57,075 nt of DNA from an uncultured Clostridia bacterium (GTDB taxonomy: Bacteria; Bacillota; Clostridia; Oscillospirales; Acutalibacteraceae): the NCBI GenBank assembly GCA_904399395.1, contig CAJFPJ010000028.1:1-57075 (forward strand), read 5' to 3'. Shown here piece by piece: positions 1 to 7,149 of the stretch (the first letter of the stretch is position 1; the number at the start of each line of letters is the position of its first letter). The position numbers and the translations under genes are program-made. The notes below the pieces were generated by a model. The model was given only the letters and a program-made list of their open reading frames with translations, had not been told where the DNA came from and searched no databases.

Positions 1-1034
1 AGCTTGGTGATGAGGTACTTTTCCCGTTCCAGCCCATGGGGCTTTGAGGTTACGAATACATACTGGCCCAACCGGAAATCGTCGTAGGAGGCATCCATCT
101 GGGAGAGATCCGCCGCTGAAAGCTCCAGCTTGACGTTCAGCTTCGTGTGCTCCTGCAAATACTCCTGGGCTGCAGCTAAAAGCTTCCCCGGTTCTTCTAT
201 ATCGTTCCAGGTGTTGGAGCCAAGAATCCAGCCATAGCGCTCCACGGCTTCCGGGTCGCTGATCATATCGCTGCCGCCGTTTACTTCTTCAATCGTCACC
301 CGCTTCTTGGAACGGGAGGTACCTGAGGAATCCTCCTCCTTTATCTGCGCCCCATAGGGAACCAACGCCGTAATGACGCCGTCTGTATCCGTTTCCCGAG
401 AATATTCCAAAAGATTCTCTCCAAATACGATCTCCTGTCCACTCATCTGATCAAAGTCCTTGAGATAATCCAGATACACCCCGTCCGTCTCATAGCGAAC
501 GCAGAGATAACCCCCCAGCTCATTCAAAAGATGATTGTTCAGTGAATCCCAGGCGGATTCGCATTTGTCAGAATCTACGGAAAACGCCTCTTCTTCCCCG
601 GCGTCGGCCGCTTCTGCCTCCCAGCCGGTTACATCTCCCGGTAGAAACTGCTTTTCCGGCTCGTTTTCCATATCCGCGTTGTGCTGGGAAAGGATCTGCC
701 GAAAGAGCCCCTCCGGGGTTCCTGTATAGGAGAAGGGGCGGATCCGGCTATCCAGCAGGAAGGCCAGGCATCCCTCACAGGTCACATCTTTTTCTCCATA
801 AAAACCTATTTCCTCGGAAATTACCCGGCCGCGAAAGAGCATGCTTCCGTCCTTCTCCACCCGAACGATGGATTTCATCCGCTCTATCTGGTCGTAATAG
901 AGGTGATCCGGGTAGATGGTGAAAGAGAAGGACCCCGTTTTATTTACCTCCAGCTTTAAAACGGGATCCCCCAGCTTTAGTTCTTCTACTCCGGGAGTAT
1001 ATAGGATGCTGTTGTCACAATACACTGTATACAT
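1..1034 (-). CDS. Prophage-type tail-tip protein (Tal/endopeptidase family), 3' end outside window
   Basis: The reading frame opens with ATG at 1034, one base after the stop of the preceding gene, and stays open to the window edge (344 codons seen). The first ~110 residues have the feel of the clostridial phage tail endopeptidase family: a 'LELEVNKTGSFSFTIYPDH'-like start, then 'MKSIVRVEKDGSMLFRGRV' and an 'ECEG'-like strand, as in baseplate-hub proteins. In siphophages this protein sits at the tail tip under the distal tail protein and often carries a C-terminal enzyme or receptor-binding domain, which would lie outside this window. Gene order (tape measure, Dit, Tal) supports the call. Family assignment is by pattern recognition, not by a search. 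Confidence 0.75.
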   Translation of the reverse strand, partial: MYTVYCDNSILYTPGVEELKLGDPVLKLEVNKTGSFSFTIYPDHLYYDQIERMKSIVRVEKDGSMLFRGRVISEEIGFYGEKDVTCEGCLAFLLDSRIRPFSYTGTPEGLFRQILSQHNADMENEPEKQFLPGDVTGWEAEAADAGEEEAFSVDSDKCESAWDSLNNHLLNELGGYLCVRYETDGVYLDYLKDFDQMSGQEIVFGENLLEYSRETDTDGVITALVPYGAQIKEEDSSGTSRSKKRVTIEEVNGGSDMISDPEAVERYGWILGSNTWNDIEEPGKLLAAAQEYLQEHTKLNVKLELSAADLSQMDASYDDFRLGQYVFVTSKPHGLEREKYLITK

Positions 1035-1035
1035 A

Positions 1036-1680
1036 TCAGAGCGCTCCCTCCCGGAATGTGAATTCTATGTGCCCTGTTCCGTTCACAGTAAGAGCCGTAT
1101 TGCCTTTGGCAAGAACAAGCCCCGGCACTTTCTGTGTGCCGGGGCTGAGCACTGCGCTGGTATTGCCAAAAACAAGCTGCATTTCACTGTCTGTCTCAAT
1201 CAGCGGAGATACGGGCATCCACCCGGTATTTTCCAGATTGACTGCCAAAGTCTCCTCCACGTCATAGCCGCATACCGTTTCCTGCCGTTTATATTTATAG
1301 GGGTCGCATTCTGCCTCTATGGAAACCGTATCCAGGTTTTCCCCATACTTCCAGGAAACAGAAAGCCGGCCCAGATAGTAATACTCCGGGTCGGCGTCCA
1401 AATAAATCGGCATTTTCCTGCCGTGCAGGGTGTTTATACAATTCTGCTCCAGCTCAGGGAGCTCTCCATCCTCCCCGAAACAATAAAACTCCATGGAGAT
1501 CTTCCGGGGCTTATAATGCACCCGGCCGTCCAAGGCTTCTGTAAAATCCAGTTCCCCGTCCCGGCCAGGCACTTCCACCGTATAGGTCACCGGCTGAGGG
1601 CTTTCCACCTCCACACTGTTGGGGATGAGCTTAAACTCCCCCTGGCTGTGCGTGCCAAATGTAACTGTATCCGCGATCAT
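1036..1680 (-). CDS. Distal tail protein (Dit-like, siphovirus tail component family)
   Basis: A 214-residue protein whose ATG at 1680 overlaps the stop of the tape measure gene (TCAT at 1677-1680 on the plus strand, i.e. ATGA coupling). The N-terminal half, with 'VPGRDGELDFTEALDG' followed by 'RKISMEFYCFG' and later 'LGRLSVSWKYGENLDTVSIE', is the pattern of Dit proteins, which form the hexameric ring joining the tail tube to the tip. Position between the tape measure and tail-tip genes fits. The C-terminal ~80 residues are beta-rich and probably form the second Dit lobe. Role inferred from family and synteny. Confidence 0.8.
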   Translation of the reverse strand: MIADTVTFGTHSQGEFKLIPNSVEVESPQPVTYTVEVPGRDGELDFTEALDGRVHYKPRKISMEFYCFGEDGELPELEQNCINTLHGRKMPIYLDADPEYYYLGRLSVSWKYGENLDTVSIEAECDPYKYKRQETVCGYDVEETLAVNLENTGWMPVSPLIETDSEMQLVFGNTSAVLSPGTQKVPGLVLAKGNTALTVNGTGHIEFTFREGAL

Positions 1681-4217
1681 AATCCTCGCTCCCTTCTATG
1701 ATTGATTTTTCCCAGCTCCGCATCGATGTGGGGCGCCAGGGCCTTGCCCGCCTTCATGGTATCCAGATACACATCGCCTCCCGTCACGGTAAAGCTGGGC
1801 TTCACCTCAATGGGCGAGGCGCTCAGGGCTCCGTAAAGCTCCTGGGCCAGCTTTCTATAATTGATTTCTACCCGGTTTTCCGCCGTCACGGGTGCCGCCG
1901 CCAGAAACGCCATGGCCGCCCGGCTGCCGGAAACGCTGCTCATCACCGCCGCCCGGGCGATCTGCTCGTCTATGCCCAGGGCCTCGCTGGTCTGGGTGTA
2001 AAGCTCCAGCGCCCGGCTTCGCCGCGACCTGGAAAGAGGTATAATGCTCTCCGGCCCGGCTTCGCCTACAACGGTAATCTGCGGAGACTCAATCATTCCT
2101 CCGTTAGCCGCATAATACACGCTTCCTCCCGGAGCCCATCCAGCAAACTTTCCAAAAATCTGCAATGGGTTCCATCTCAGATAATTTTTAATATCCGTCA
2201 GCATTTTAGAGAGCGGTGAAGCGTAAGAAATCTTATTTACCCACATACTACTCAGAGGGGATATACTCAACATAGTATTTGCTCCAATAAGCGCTGAGCT
2301 GACAGGGAGTGTATACGACACCCTTCCTACATTCATACCGTACAAAGGGCTGCCTGCCATCTGGCTGTTTGCTCCAAACAACGCATTTGCAACAGCGCCA
2401 AAGAAAGAGACATTTCCCGTTTGCATGGTAAGCTTGTTGGTTCCAAAATAAGCATTGGCATTGGTTACTGCTCCACTTACAGCCTCCCCATAGGTCACGC
2501 TTCCGGTGTGCATAGTGAGCGGATTTTCTCCCAACATAGTGCTTGCGCCTTCAACAGACGAATTGACTGCATCTTCAAATTGCAACTCACCCAAACTGGC
2601 TCCAGTAAAGGGGTATTCTTGGAATATTTCAGAAGTACCATTATAGATGTCATCTATAGCACCTTGATAATCGCCCTTTTCTATTATCAGTTTTGGTGCC
2701 TCTTCCTCAAATTTTTTGTTAGAAGCATCTATTGCACTGCCTGCATATTTATCACCAAATTCACTTCCATATTTAATATACAAATCTTCTGGTATACCTA
2801 TTTCTTCTGCAGCCTTATAAATGGGGTTCCCATCCTCATTAAATCCTACAATAAAACCTTCTCCTGCCTGACCGCCAGCCTTTATATACTCATTTTTTGC
2901 CAAGTCCACAAATTTGCGTGCAGAAAGCAGCATTTCCATTGTAATAGATTCATCGCCCTCTGCAAAACGCTTCTGCATATCTAATAAGGTGTGGGTGGCA
3001 TCAGCCGCCTGATCTTTTAATTCATCCAAAGAAAACACATTAGCTTTTTTGAGAGTAGGTTCATATTCACCGAGTGTTTTCTCAATAGCCTCAAATTCGC
3101 CCCTCACTGCCTGCTCATTGGCTCTGGTCACCCTGCTAACAGTTTTGCCATACTCATCAATTTGAAACTCTACTAGATTAAATTGATTTTTTAACTCCTC
3201 TAGTTCTTCTTTTGCGTTGTCTAAGTCGCTATTTGCTGTCAACCAGCCCATACCAAATTTTTGACCTGCTTCATCCGCCCTTTTTTGCGCTTCATTTACT
3301 TTTGCCTCCTTTTCCATAATCTCTTTTGAAAGTTGTATTCTTGTCTGATATAACTCATTTCTTTTTTGAATAGCTTCTTCATATTCCGGTTGATAAGCTT
3401 CCAAAAGAGCCTCGGCCCTTCTCTTTTCTATAAGCCTATCAATACTTTGTTCAGTTTCTTTATACTTTTTAATTAATCCATCCTGCAGCTCCATTTCCGT
3501 GCCCAGAGCCTCATTCAAATCCCCGAGAATAAATTCAACGCGCTCCTCGTATCCTTTTTTTACCTTCCCATTCTGATCCACCAAGGTCTGCAATTCATCC
3601 CAAAGGGATTGAATATTATTCATCTCAACTTCAACATTTTGGATTTTGAAGCTGGTTTCAATCTGGACGTTTTTCCAGGAATCTGCGCGTTCCTGCAATA
3701 TCGTGTTTGTTTCTTCCAACTGTTTTTCAAATTCAATAGCATCTTTGGATGATTCCTCAAATAGCCACTGACCCGCCTGCCACAAAAGCTGAATGCCAGA
3801 AAGAGCAATGGATACTTGTGGAGCAAAAGCCCCAATATAATTGCCAAAGTTCATTGAGGCATGTTCGGCTCCCTCCATTCTTTTGTTAATTTCCGAAAAA
3901 CCATCCAATACCCCCTGAAACGAATCTTTGGCATCTGAAAAACGTTCCAGCCATTTCGAGGTCATATCGGAACAAGCCTTTTCGCCTGACTCAAAAACCT
4001 TGAAATCGATGGATTCCAACATTGAATTTACATCATCAATGGCTGATTTAAGTTCGCCGAAACATATACGAAAATCATCCATTGACGAAGAAATATCTCG
4101 GATACTCTCATTGATGGTCTTTGAAGCTGTCTTCCCGGCATTTTCAACCTCCTGTAATTTTTTCTTTGCCAGATCTGCCTCCTTTTGCAAAATTCTCATT
4201 TCATCAAATGATGACAT
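1677..4217 (-). CDS. Tail tape measure protein
   Basis: 846 residues, the longest gene of the tail module and directly upstream of Dit, which together mark it as the tape measure that sets tail length. Residues ~1-130 and ~160-480 are rich in heptad-like coiled coil. A hydrophobic stretch lies near residues 128-152 ('SIALSGIQLLWQAGQWLF'). Residues ~538-690 hold five imperfect 30-residue repeats. The C-terminal ~160 residues include a 'VVGEAGPESIIPLSR' segment common in siphophage tape measures. Start is ATG 4217 with AAGGAGG upstream. Composition is mosaic: the N-terminal two thirds (plus-strand 2220-4217) are clearly AT-richer than the C-terminal part. A terminator precedes the gene (4242-4273), so its transcript needs read-through or an unseen promoter. 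Confidence 0.9.
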   Translation of the reverse strand: MSSFDEMRILQKEADLAKKKLQEVENAGKTASKTINESIRDISSSMDDFRICFGELKSAIDDVNSMLESIDFKVFESGEKACSDMTSKWLERFSDAKDSFQGVLDGFSEINKRMEGAEHASMNFGNYIGAFAPQVSIALSGIQLLWQAGQWLFEESSKDAIEFEKQLEETNTILQERADSWKNVQIETSFKIQNVEVEMNNIQSLWDELQTLVDQNGKVKKGYEERVEFILGDLNEALGTEMELQDGLIKKYKETEQSIDRLIEKRRAEALLEAYQPEYEEAIQKRNELYQTRIQLSKEIMEKEAKVNEAQKRADEAGQKFGMGWLTANSDLDNAKEELEELKNQFNLVEFQIDEYGKTVSRVTRANEQAVRGEFEAIEKTLGEYEPTLKKANVFSLDELKDQAADATHTLLDMQKRFAEGDESITMEMLLSARKFVDLAKNEYIKAGGQAGEGFIVGFNEDGNPIYKAAEEIGIPEDLYIKYGSEFGDKYAGSAIDASNKKFEEEAPKLIIEKGDYQGAIDDIYNGTSEIFQEYPFTGASLGELQFEDAVNSSVEGASTMLGENPLTMHTGSVTYGEAVSGAVTNANAYFGTNKLTMQTGNVSFFGAVANALFGANSQMAGSPLYGMNVGRVSYTLPVSSALIGANTMLSISPLSSMWVNKISYASPLSKMLTDIKNYLRWNPLQIFGKFAGWAPGGSVYYAANGGMIESPQITVVGEAGPESIIPLSRSRRSRALELYTQTSEALGIDEQIARAAVMSSVSGSRAAMAFLAAAPVTAENRVEINYRKLAQELYGALSASPIEVKPSFTVTGGDVYLDTMKAGKALAPHIDAELGKINHRRERGL
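2150..2605 (-). repeat. Five ~30-residue ruler repeats inside the tape measure protein
   Basis: Residues ~538-690 contain five consecutive units of about 30 residues with the pattern G-x-V/I/L-x-Y/F-x3-V/L-x2-A-x3-A-N/S-x-M/F/L-x4-P/K-L. Examples are 'TGSVTYGEAVSGAV', 'TGNVSFFGAVANAL', 'VGRVSYTLPVSSAL' and 'VNKISYASPLSKML'. The first and last copies are the most diverged. Repeats of this kind in tape measures can change tail length by unit addition or loss. Confidence 0.7.
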
Positions 4218-4241
4218 ACTTTTTCCTCCTTTTACTAAATA

Positions 4242-4273
4242 AAAAAGATCTGTATTTTCATACAGATCTTTTT
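4242..4273 (-). terminator. Intrinsic terminator after lipoprotein gene 1
   Basis: A 13-bp stem (AAAAAGATCTGTA / TACAGATCTTTTT) with a 6-base loop, followed by T residues when read on the minus strand. It lies between the stop of the first lipoprotein gene and the tape measure ribosome binding site. Confidence 0.8.
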
Positions 4274-4288
4274 AGGCACCCGTAAATA

Positions 4289-4849
4289 TCAGTTATGTTC
4301 TAAAGACATCATCATATATTCATCATTTTCTTTTATATTAAGTTCATATGCTTGTAAGTCCCAACTACCTTTAGCGACAATAAAATTGTTTATATCAGAT
4401 TCAGAAAAGGTAAATGCGGAACTACAAAGAACTGCCTTAGATACACTCGTAAACAAGTTTGGATAATCGTTCAAGATACTTTTTTTGCAACTCACCGATA
4501 AATCTTTTATCTCTGAATCTTCCACATCAAAATTAAGTGTAAAAACAAAATCTTTACTTCCAATCTCTCCGCTTGAGTAATACACTGCAATGGTAGGCCC
4601 TACATCCATATATGCTATTAGATGTTCTACATCTGTCATTATAAAACCATTTTTGCTTAATTCCCTATCTATAGCATCAAATAAAATTTCTTTTTTTTTG
4701 CTAATTTCGGGAAATTCATTCAAATCATTTAAGAATTCAGCGCCTTCAATAGAATCTTCACGATGCAATATATAAGAACTTAAACCACATCCTCCCAGCG
4801 TCGAAACACAGAGCACGCACGCCAGCAACATGCATAAAATCTTTTTCAC
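4289..4849 (-). CDS. Secreted lipoprotein of the tail cassette (paralogue 1), function unknown
   Basis: 186 residues starting at GTG 4849 with AAAGGAGG upstream. The N-terminus (MKKILCMLLACVLC...) is a lipoprotein signal peptide with lipobox LGGC, so Cys21 should be lipidated and the protein anchored outside the membrane. The mature part shows no domain I recognise; it is acidic, mixed alpha/beta in character, and AT-rich in its codons. It has its own consensus promoter (4879-4907) and terminator (4242-4273), the layout of a phage 'moron' gene expressed independently of the tail operon. Phage and prophage lipoproteins of this kind often block superinfection or protect the host, but that is only a hypothesis here. 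Confidence 0.75.
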   Translation of the reverse strand: MKKILCMLLACVLCVSTLGGCGLSSYILHREDSIEGAEFLNDLNEFPEISKKKEILFDAIDRELSKNGFIMTDVEHLIAYMDVGPTIAVYYSSGEIGSKDFVFTLNFDVEDSEIKDLSVSCKKSILNDYPNLFTSVSKAVLCSSAFTFSESDINNFIVAKGSWDLQAYELNIKENDEYMMMSLEHN

Positions 4850-4878
4850 TTTTACTACCTCCTTTGTTCTGTAGCTTC

Positions 4879-4907
4879 AGTATATCCTGTTTCTTTTCCC
4901 TCGTCAA
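4879..4907 (-). promoter_or_regulatory. Sigma-A-type promoter for lipoprotein gene 1
   Basis: On the minus strand TTGACG (4907-4902), a 17-base spacer, then TATACT (4884-4879). The start codon is at 4849. Five of six -35 bases and five of six -10 bases match the consensus. Confidence 0.75.
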
Positions 4908-5049
4908 GAAAATTCACGGATATATATTTATTCTTTGCGTTTCTTTTTATGCCGGATTGTGAGGTATTTGGAAAACGGAGGGCAAACGCTATGAGAGGCT
5001 TTCTTTTTGCAATTCTGCCAAATGCAGAATCGATAGATTTCTTTTCATT

Positions 5050-5136
5050 CTATAGATTCTCCCGCAAAGCCTGCAACGCCTTGTCTGCAGTTTTCACACT
5101 ATTTTCCAATTCTTTCAGCATCTTTTCCGTATCCAT
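5050..5136 (-). CDS. Possible 28-residue microprotein
   Basis: ATG at 5136 is preceded by AAAGGGG at good spacing, and the frame runs 28 codons to TAG. The product is an amphipathic, charged helix (MDTEKMLKELENSVKTADKA... ending RENL) with heptad-like leucines. It lies in the ~360-base gap between lipoprotein genes 1 and 2. Short length makes chance likely; the ribosome binding site and helical pattern are the only support. Confidence 0.35.
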   Translation of the reverse strand: MDTEKMLKELENSVKTADKALQALRENL

Positions 5137-5171
5137 GTTTTTGCCCCTTTCTATAGTATCAATTGTATAGA

Positions 5172-5199
5172 AAAAGCAGCTTCTTTTCAGAAGCTGCTT
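5172..5199 (-). terminator. Intrinsic terminator after lipoprotein gene 2
   Basis: An 11-bp stem (AAGCAGCTTCT / AGAAGCTGCTT) with a 4-base loop, followed by a T run when read on the minus strand, starting 13 bases after the stop of the second lipoprotein gene. Confidence 0.85.
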
Positions 5200-5211
5200 T
5201 TCAAATAAAGC

Positions 5212-5793
5212 TTAGAGTATAGCGTCTCTGGTTTCCTGACCAAAACTAATATTTAGCACTTGTCTTTCCCCCACCCTTATAGACAAGTAATATGCCATCT
5301 CAATATCGGTATTATTTAAAACCTCATTTCTGCGTTCCCACGAACTTGTTGAAGAGGAAGGATGTATTTCTCCGTCTTTATCGACATATACGTAATATTC
5401 CAACCAAATGTAAAGGTCTGAAGCACTTTCTGTCTCTTCCCTCATGGCCTTTTTAAGATCCTTCTCATAGGCCTCCTGTTTTTTTTCATCCATGTTCGAA
5501 CCAAGATAAAAATGAAAATCATCAACTGGATATTTCCTTATCAAAGTATCGACAGAATCTCCCGGCTTGAGTCCCCTATAGGTATACAAAAGCTCTTGAT
5601 CAGTAGCATCTCCTATATAGCTAAATGCTTCCCAGCGCTCTTCACGCACCTTTAGATAGTCTTTATGCAAATTTCCATCTGCATCATACCCATAAAAATC
5701 TTCTATTACCCACTCTGGATACTCCACCTGGCACCCCCCCAGCGTCGAAACACAAAGCACGCATGCCAGCAACATGCATAAAATCTTTTTCAT
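5212..5793 (-). CDS. Secreted lipoprotein of the tail cassette (paralogue 2), function unknown
   Basis: 193 residues, ATG at 5793 with TAAGGAGG upstream. Residues 1-21 are identical to those of paralogue 1, with the LGGC lipobox and predicted lipidated Cys21. The mature part is different: it begins 'QVEYPEWVIEDFYGYDADG', is rich in Asp, Glu, Tyr and Trp, and includes 'YTYRGLKPGDSVDTLIRKYP', a pattern reminiscent of small SmpA/OmlA-like bacterial lipoproteins in which a GDS turn precedes a short helix; this resemblance is weak. It is 43 bases downstream of paralogue 3 and probably co-transcribed with it, ending at the 5172-5199 terminator. Confidence 0.75.
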   Translation of the reverse strand: MKKILCMLLACVLCVSTLGGCQVEYPEWVIEDFYGYDADGNLHKDYLKVREERWEAFSYIGDATDQELLYTYRGLKPGDSVDTLIRKYPVDDFHFYLGSNMDEKKQEAYEKDLKKAMREETESASDLYIWLEYYVYVDKDGEIHPSSSTSSWERRNEVLNNTDIEMAYYLSIRVGERQVLNISFGQETRDAIL

Positions 5794-5836
5794 TGTTACT
5801 GCCTCCTTAATCCCTGCCCCATATCAGAGCAGGAAA

Positions 5837-6379
5837 TTATCTTGCTATTCGTATCCTTTTTTCATCTGCAGTGGAAGAAAACTCAATTCGGATCCCCCGA
5901 ATATTCCACTCTTCCCGGTTCCCTTCCAGGACTTTTTCAATCTCTTCATCATACAGATGGAAACGGTTTGTTTTAAAAATGCTCCAGCATACCGCATCAA
6001 ACGTATTTGCTCTTTTCCACAATGCTTCTTCTCTGAAGGTAAGCTCTATATCCGTGAGCAGAGAATTTTCTTCTTCAAAACCCAGGAAGAACATGCATGT
6101 TTGGGCCGGATCGATCCAATACATATATAAATAGGAATGCTCTTCATCTCTAAAGGCATACTGCTTCATATTTTCCATTTGTTCGCCGACTTGATTGCAC
6201 CTCTGATAAACCATCTGGATAAAATCATCCCCTTGTTTCTGTATATCCGGGTAAGCGTTCAGATTCACACGCCCTTCGACAACCTTTTCGGGATCTATAA
6301 GTATAGTCATACACCCTCCCAACCCCGAAACACAAAGCACGCACGCCAGCAACATGCATAAAATCTTTTTGATCTTCAT
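5837..6379 (-). CDS. Secreted lipoprotein of the tail cassette (paralogue 3), function unknown
   Basis: 180 residues, ATG at 6379 preceded by AAGGAGGG. The signal peptide is the same as in the other two paralogues with two extra residues at the start, lipobox LGGC and predicted lipidated Cys23. The mature domain is again unrelated by eye to the other two apart from general size and acidity. It is the first gene of the cassette: a promoter (6409-6437) lies directly upstream, inside a long inverted repeat whose downstream arm contains this gene's ribosome binding site. Confidence 0.75.
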   Translation of the reverse strand: MKIKKILCMLLACVLCVSGLGGCMTILIDPEKVVEGRVNLNAYPDIQKQGDDFIQMVYQRCNQVGEQMENMKQYAFRDEEHSYLYMYWIDPAQTCMFFLGFEEENSLLTDIELTFREEALWKRANTFDAVCWSIFKTNRFHLYDEEIEKVLEGNREEWNIRGIRIEFSSTADEKRIRIAR

Positions 6380-6382
6380 AAC

Positions 6383-6433
6383 AAAGCCCTCCTTTTTCGG
6401 ATATTTTTATAATACCGGAAAAAAGAGGGCTTT
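6383..6433 (-). promoter_or_regulatory. Long inverted repeat that can sequester the lipoprotein 3 ribosome binding site
   Basis: Two ~18-base arms (6415-6433 and 6383-6400) are complementary with small defects. Read leftward, a transcript arriving from the tail-chaperone gene would contain both arms and fold, acting as a terminator-like hairpin and burying the GGAGGG of the lipoprotein 3 gene. A transcript begun at the internal promoter would start at about 6402, lack the first arm, and leave the site free. Confidence 0.6.
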
Positions 6434-6437
6434 GCAA
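6409..6437 (-). promoter_or_regulatory. Promoter for lipoprotein genes 3 and 2
   Basis: Minus strand TTGCAA (6437-6432), 17-base spacer, TATTAT (6414-6409). Predicted start of transcription is near 6402, 23 bases before the start codon. Confidence 0.65.
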
Positions 6438-6444
6438 TGCAGGC

Positions 6445-6687
6445 TCAACTTGTTTGAATAGAATTATAGAATTCGTGAAAACTTCTCACGGTTTTCTGAT
6501 AGACCGGAGCTTCCCCGCCGGAACGGCGCGCCTCAATGTAGAGGCACGCCTCATCCAGGCAGTAGGCGGTATACGGGTCGTCCAGAGCCAGAAGCTCACT
6601 GGGCTTTTGCCGGTAAGCCTTAGCGGTCGCCAGAAAGGGAAGCAGATTCCTGCTTTTCACGAAATCGACGGAGGGCGTCCACCCCCG
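6445..6687 (-). CDS. Tail assembly chaperone, downstream frame (reached by frameshift)
   Basis: This frame has no ribosome binding site of its own and overlaps the end of the first chaperone frame. The conserved-looking part is ~72 residues, with 'DDPYTAYCLDEACLYIEAR' as the most protein-like segment, and it ends at the TGA at 6445. It lies in the +1 (equivalently -2) frame relative to the upstream gene. Siphophage tail chaperones between tail tube and tape measure genes are classically made as a short form and a frameshifted long form (G and GT in lambda). Candidate shift sites are the GGGGG run at 6686-6682 and TTTC at 6664-6661. The start given is the first candidate site, not a start codon. 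Confidence 0.6.
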   Translation of the reverse strand, partial: RGWTPSVDFVKSRNLLPFLATAKAYRQKPSELLALDDPYTAYCLDEACLYIEARRSGGEAPVYQKTVRSFHEFYNSIQTS

Positions 6688-7027
6688 TCTGGCTGTAGTT
6701 GTAAATATAGAGAAGCTGGCTGTCGGTAAGGGTGAGGCCCGCCTCTTCCAGTTCGTCATAACTGGGGGAGACAAGTGCCGCCCGGGCAATCACCCGGAAG
6801 ATTTCCCCCATATCCTTGATGCCGGCCTTTTCCCCCGTCTTGCCGCTGCGGAAAAGTTCCGATGCGGCCGAAAGCAAGGGGTTGGGAATTACTCCCTCCT
6901 GGGCCAGAAGCAGCATAGAGGGGCGCCGGAGCTTCACTACAATGGGCTTTTCCTCAACAAAGCCGGGAAGCTCCACCTCCATGCCCTCCGCGTATTCTCT
7001 CAGTTCTGAAATCGGTGTAACCGCCAT
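6620..7027 (-). CDS. Tail assembly chaperone, upstream frame
   Basis: 135 residues from ATG 7027, which has AGGAGG nine bases upstream. The N-terminal part ('VELPGFVEEKPIVVKLRRPSML') and the helical remainder match the small chaperones that follow the tail tube gene in clostridial siphophages and coat the tape measure before tube assembly. The last ~20 codons overlap a second frame that encodes the presumed extension. A long product of ~185 residues would result from a +1 or -2 shift. Confidence 0.7.
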   Translation of the reverse strand: MAVTPISELREYAEGMEVELPGFVEEKPIVVKLRRPSMLLLAQEGVIPNPLLSAASELFRSGKTGEKAGIKDMGEIFRVIARAALVSPSYDELEEAGLTLTDSQLLYIYNYSQTGVDALRRFREKQESASLSGDR

Positions 7028-7092
7028 AGGTACTTCCTCCTGTCAATTCAATCTATTATAAAGCCTGTTATGTCGCTTTTCCTATAATGGGT

Positions 7093-7120
7093 GGGAGCCT
7101 CCTCAGGCCGGGGAGGCTCC
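7093..7120 (-). other. Strong hairpin between tail tube and chaperone genes
   Basis: A perfect 9-bp GC-rich stem (7094-7102 with 7112-7120) with a 9-base loop but no T run. It may stabilise the abundant tail tube message or attenuate transcription into the chaperones. Confidence 0.5.
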
Positions 7121-7149
7121 GCAACGGGATTTTACCGTAAAATCCTGGC

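Larger units (their letters stand above)
4785..6373 (-). repeat. Three DNA-level repeats encoding the shared lipoprotein signal peptide
   Basis: The 5' ends of the three lipoprotein genes (about 4790-4846, 5735-5793 and 6315-6370 on the plus strand) are nearly identical at DNA level over ~55 bases, differing at only a few positions. The sequences after the lipobox codons are unrelated by eye. This points to recent duplication or domain swapping around a fixed export signal. Confidence 0.85.
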
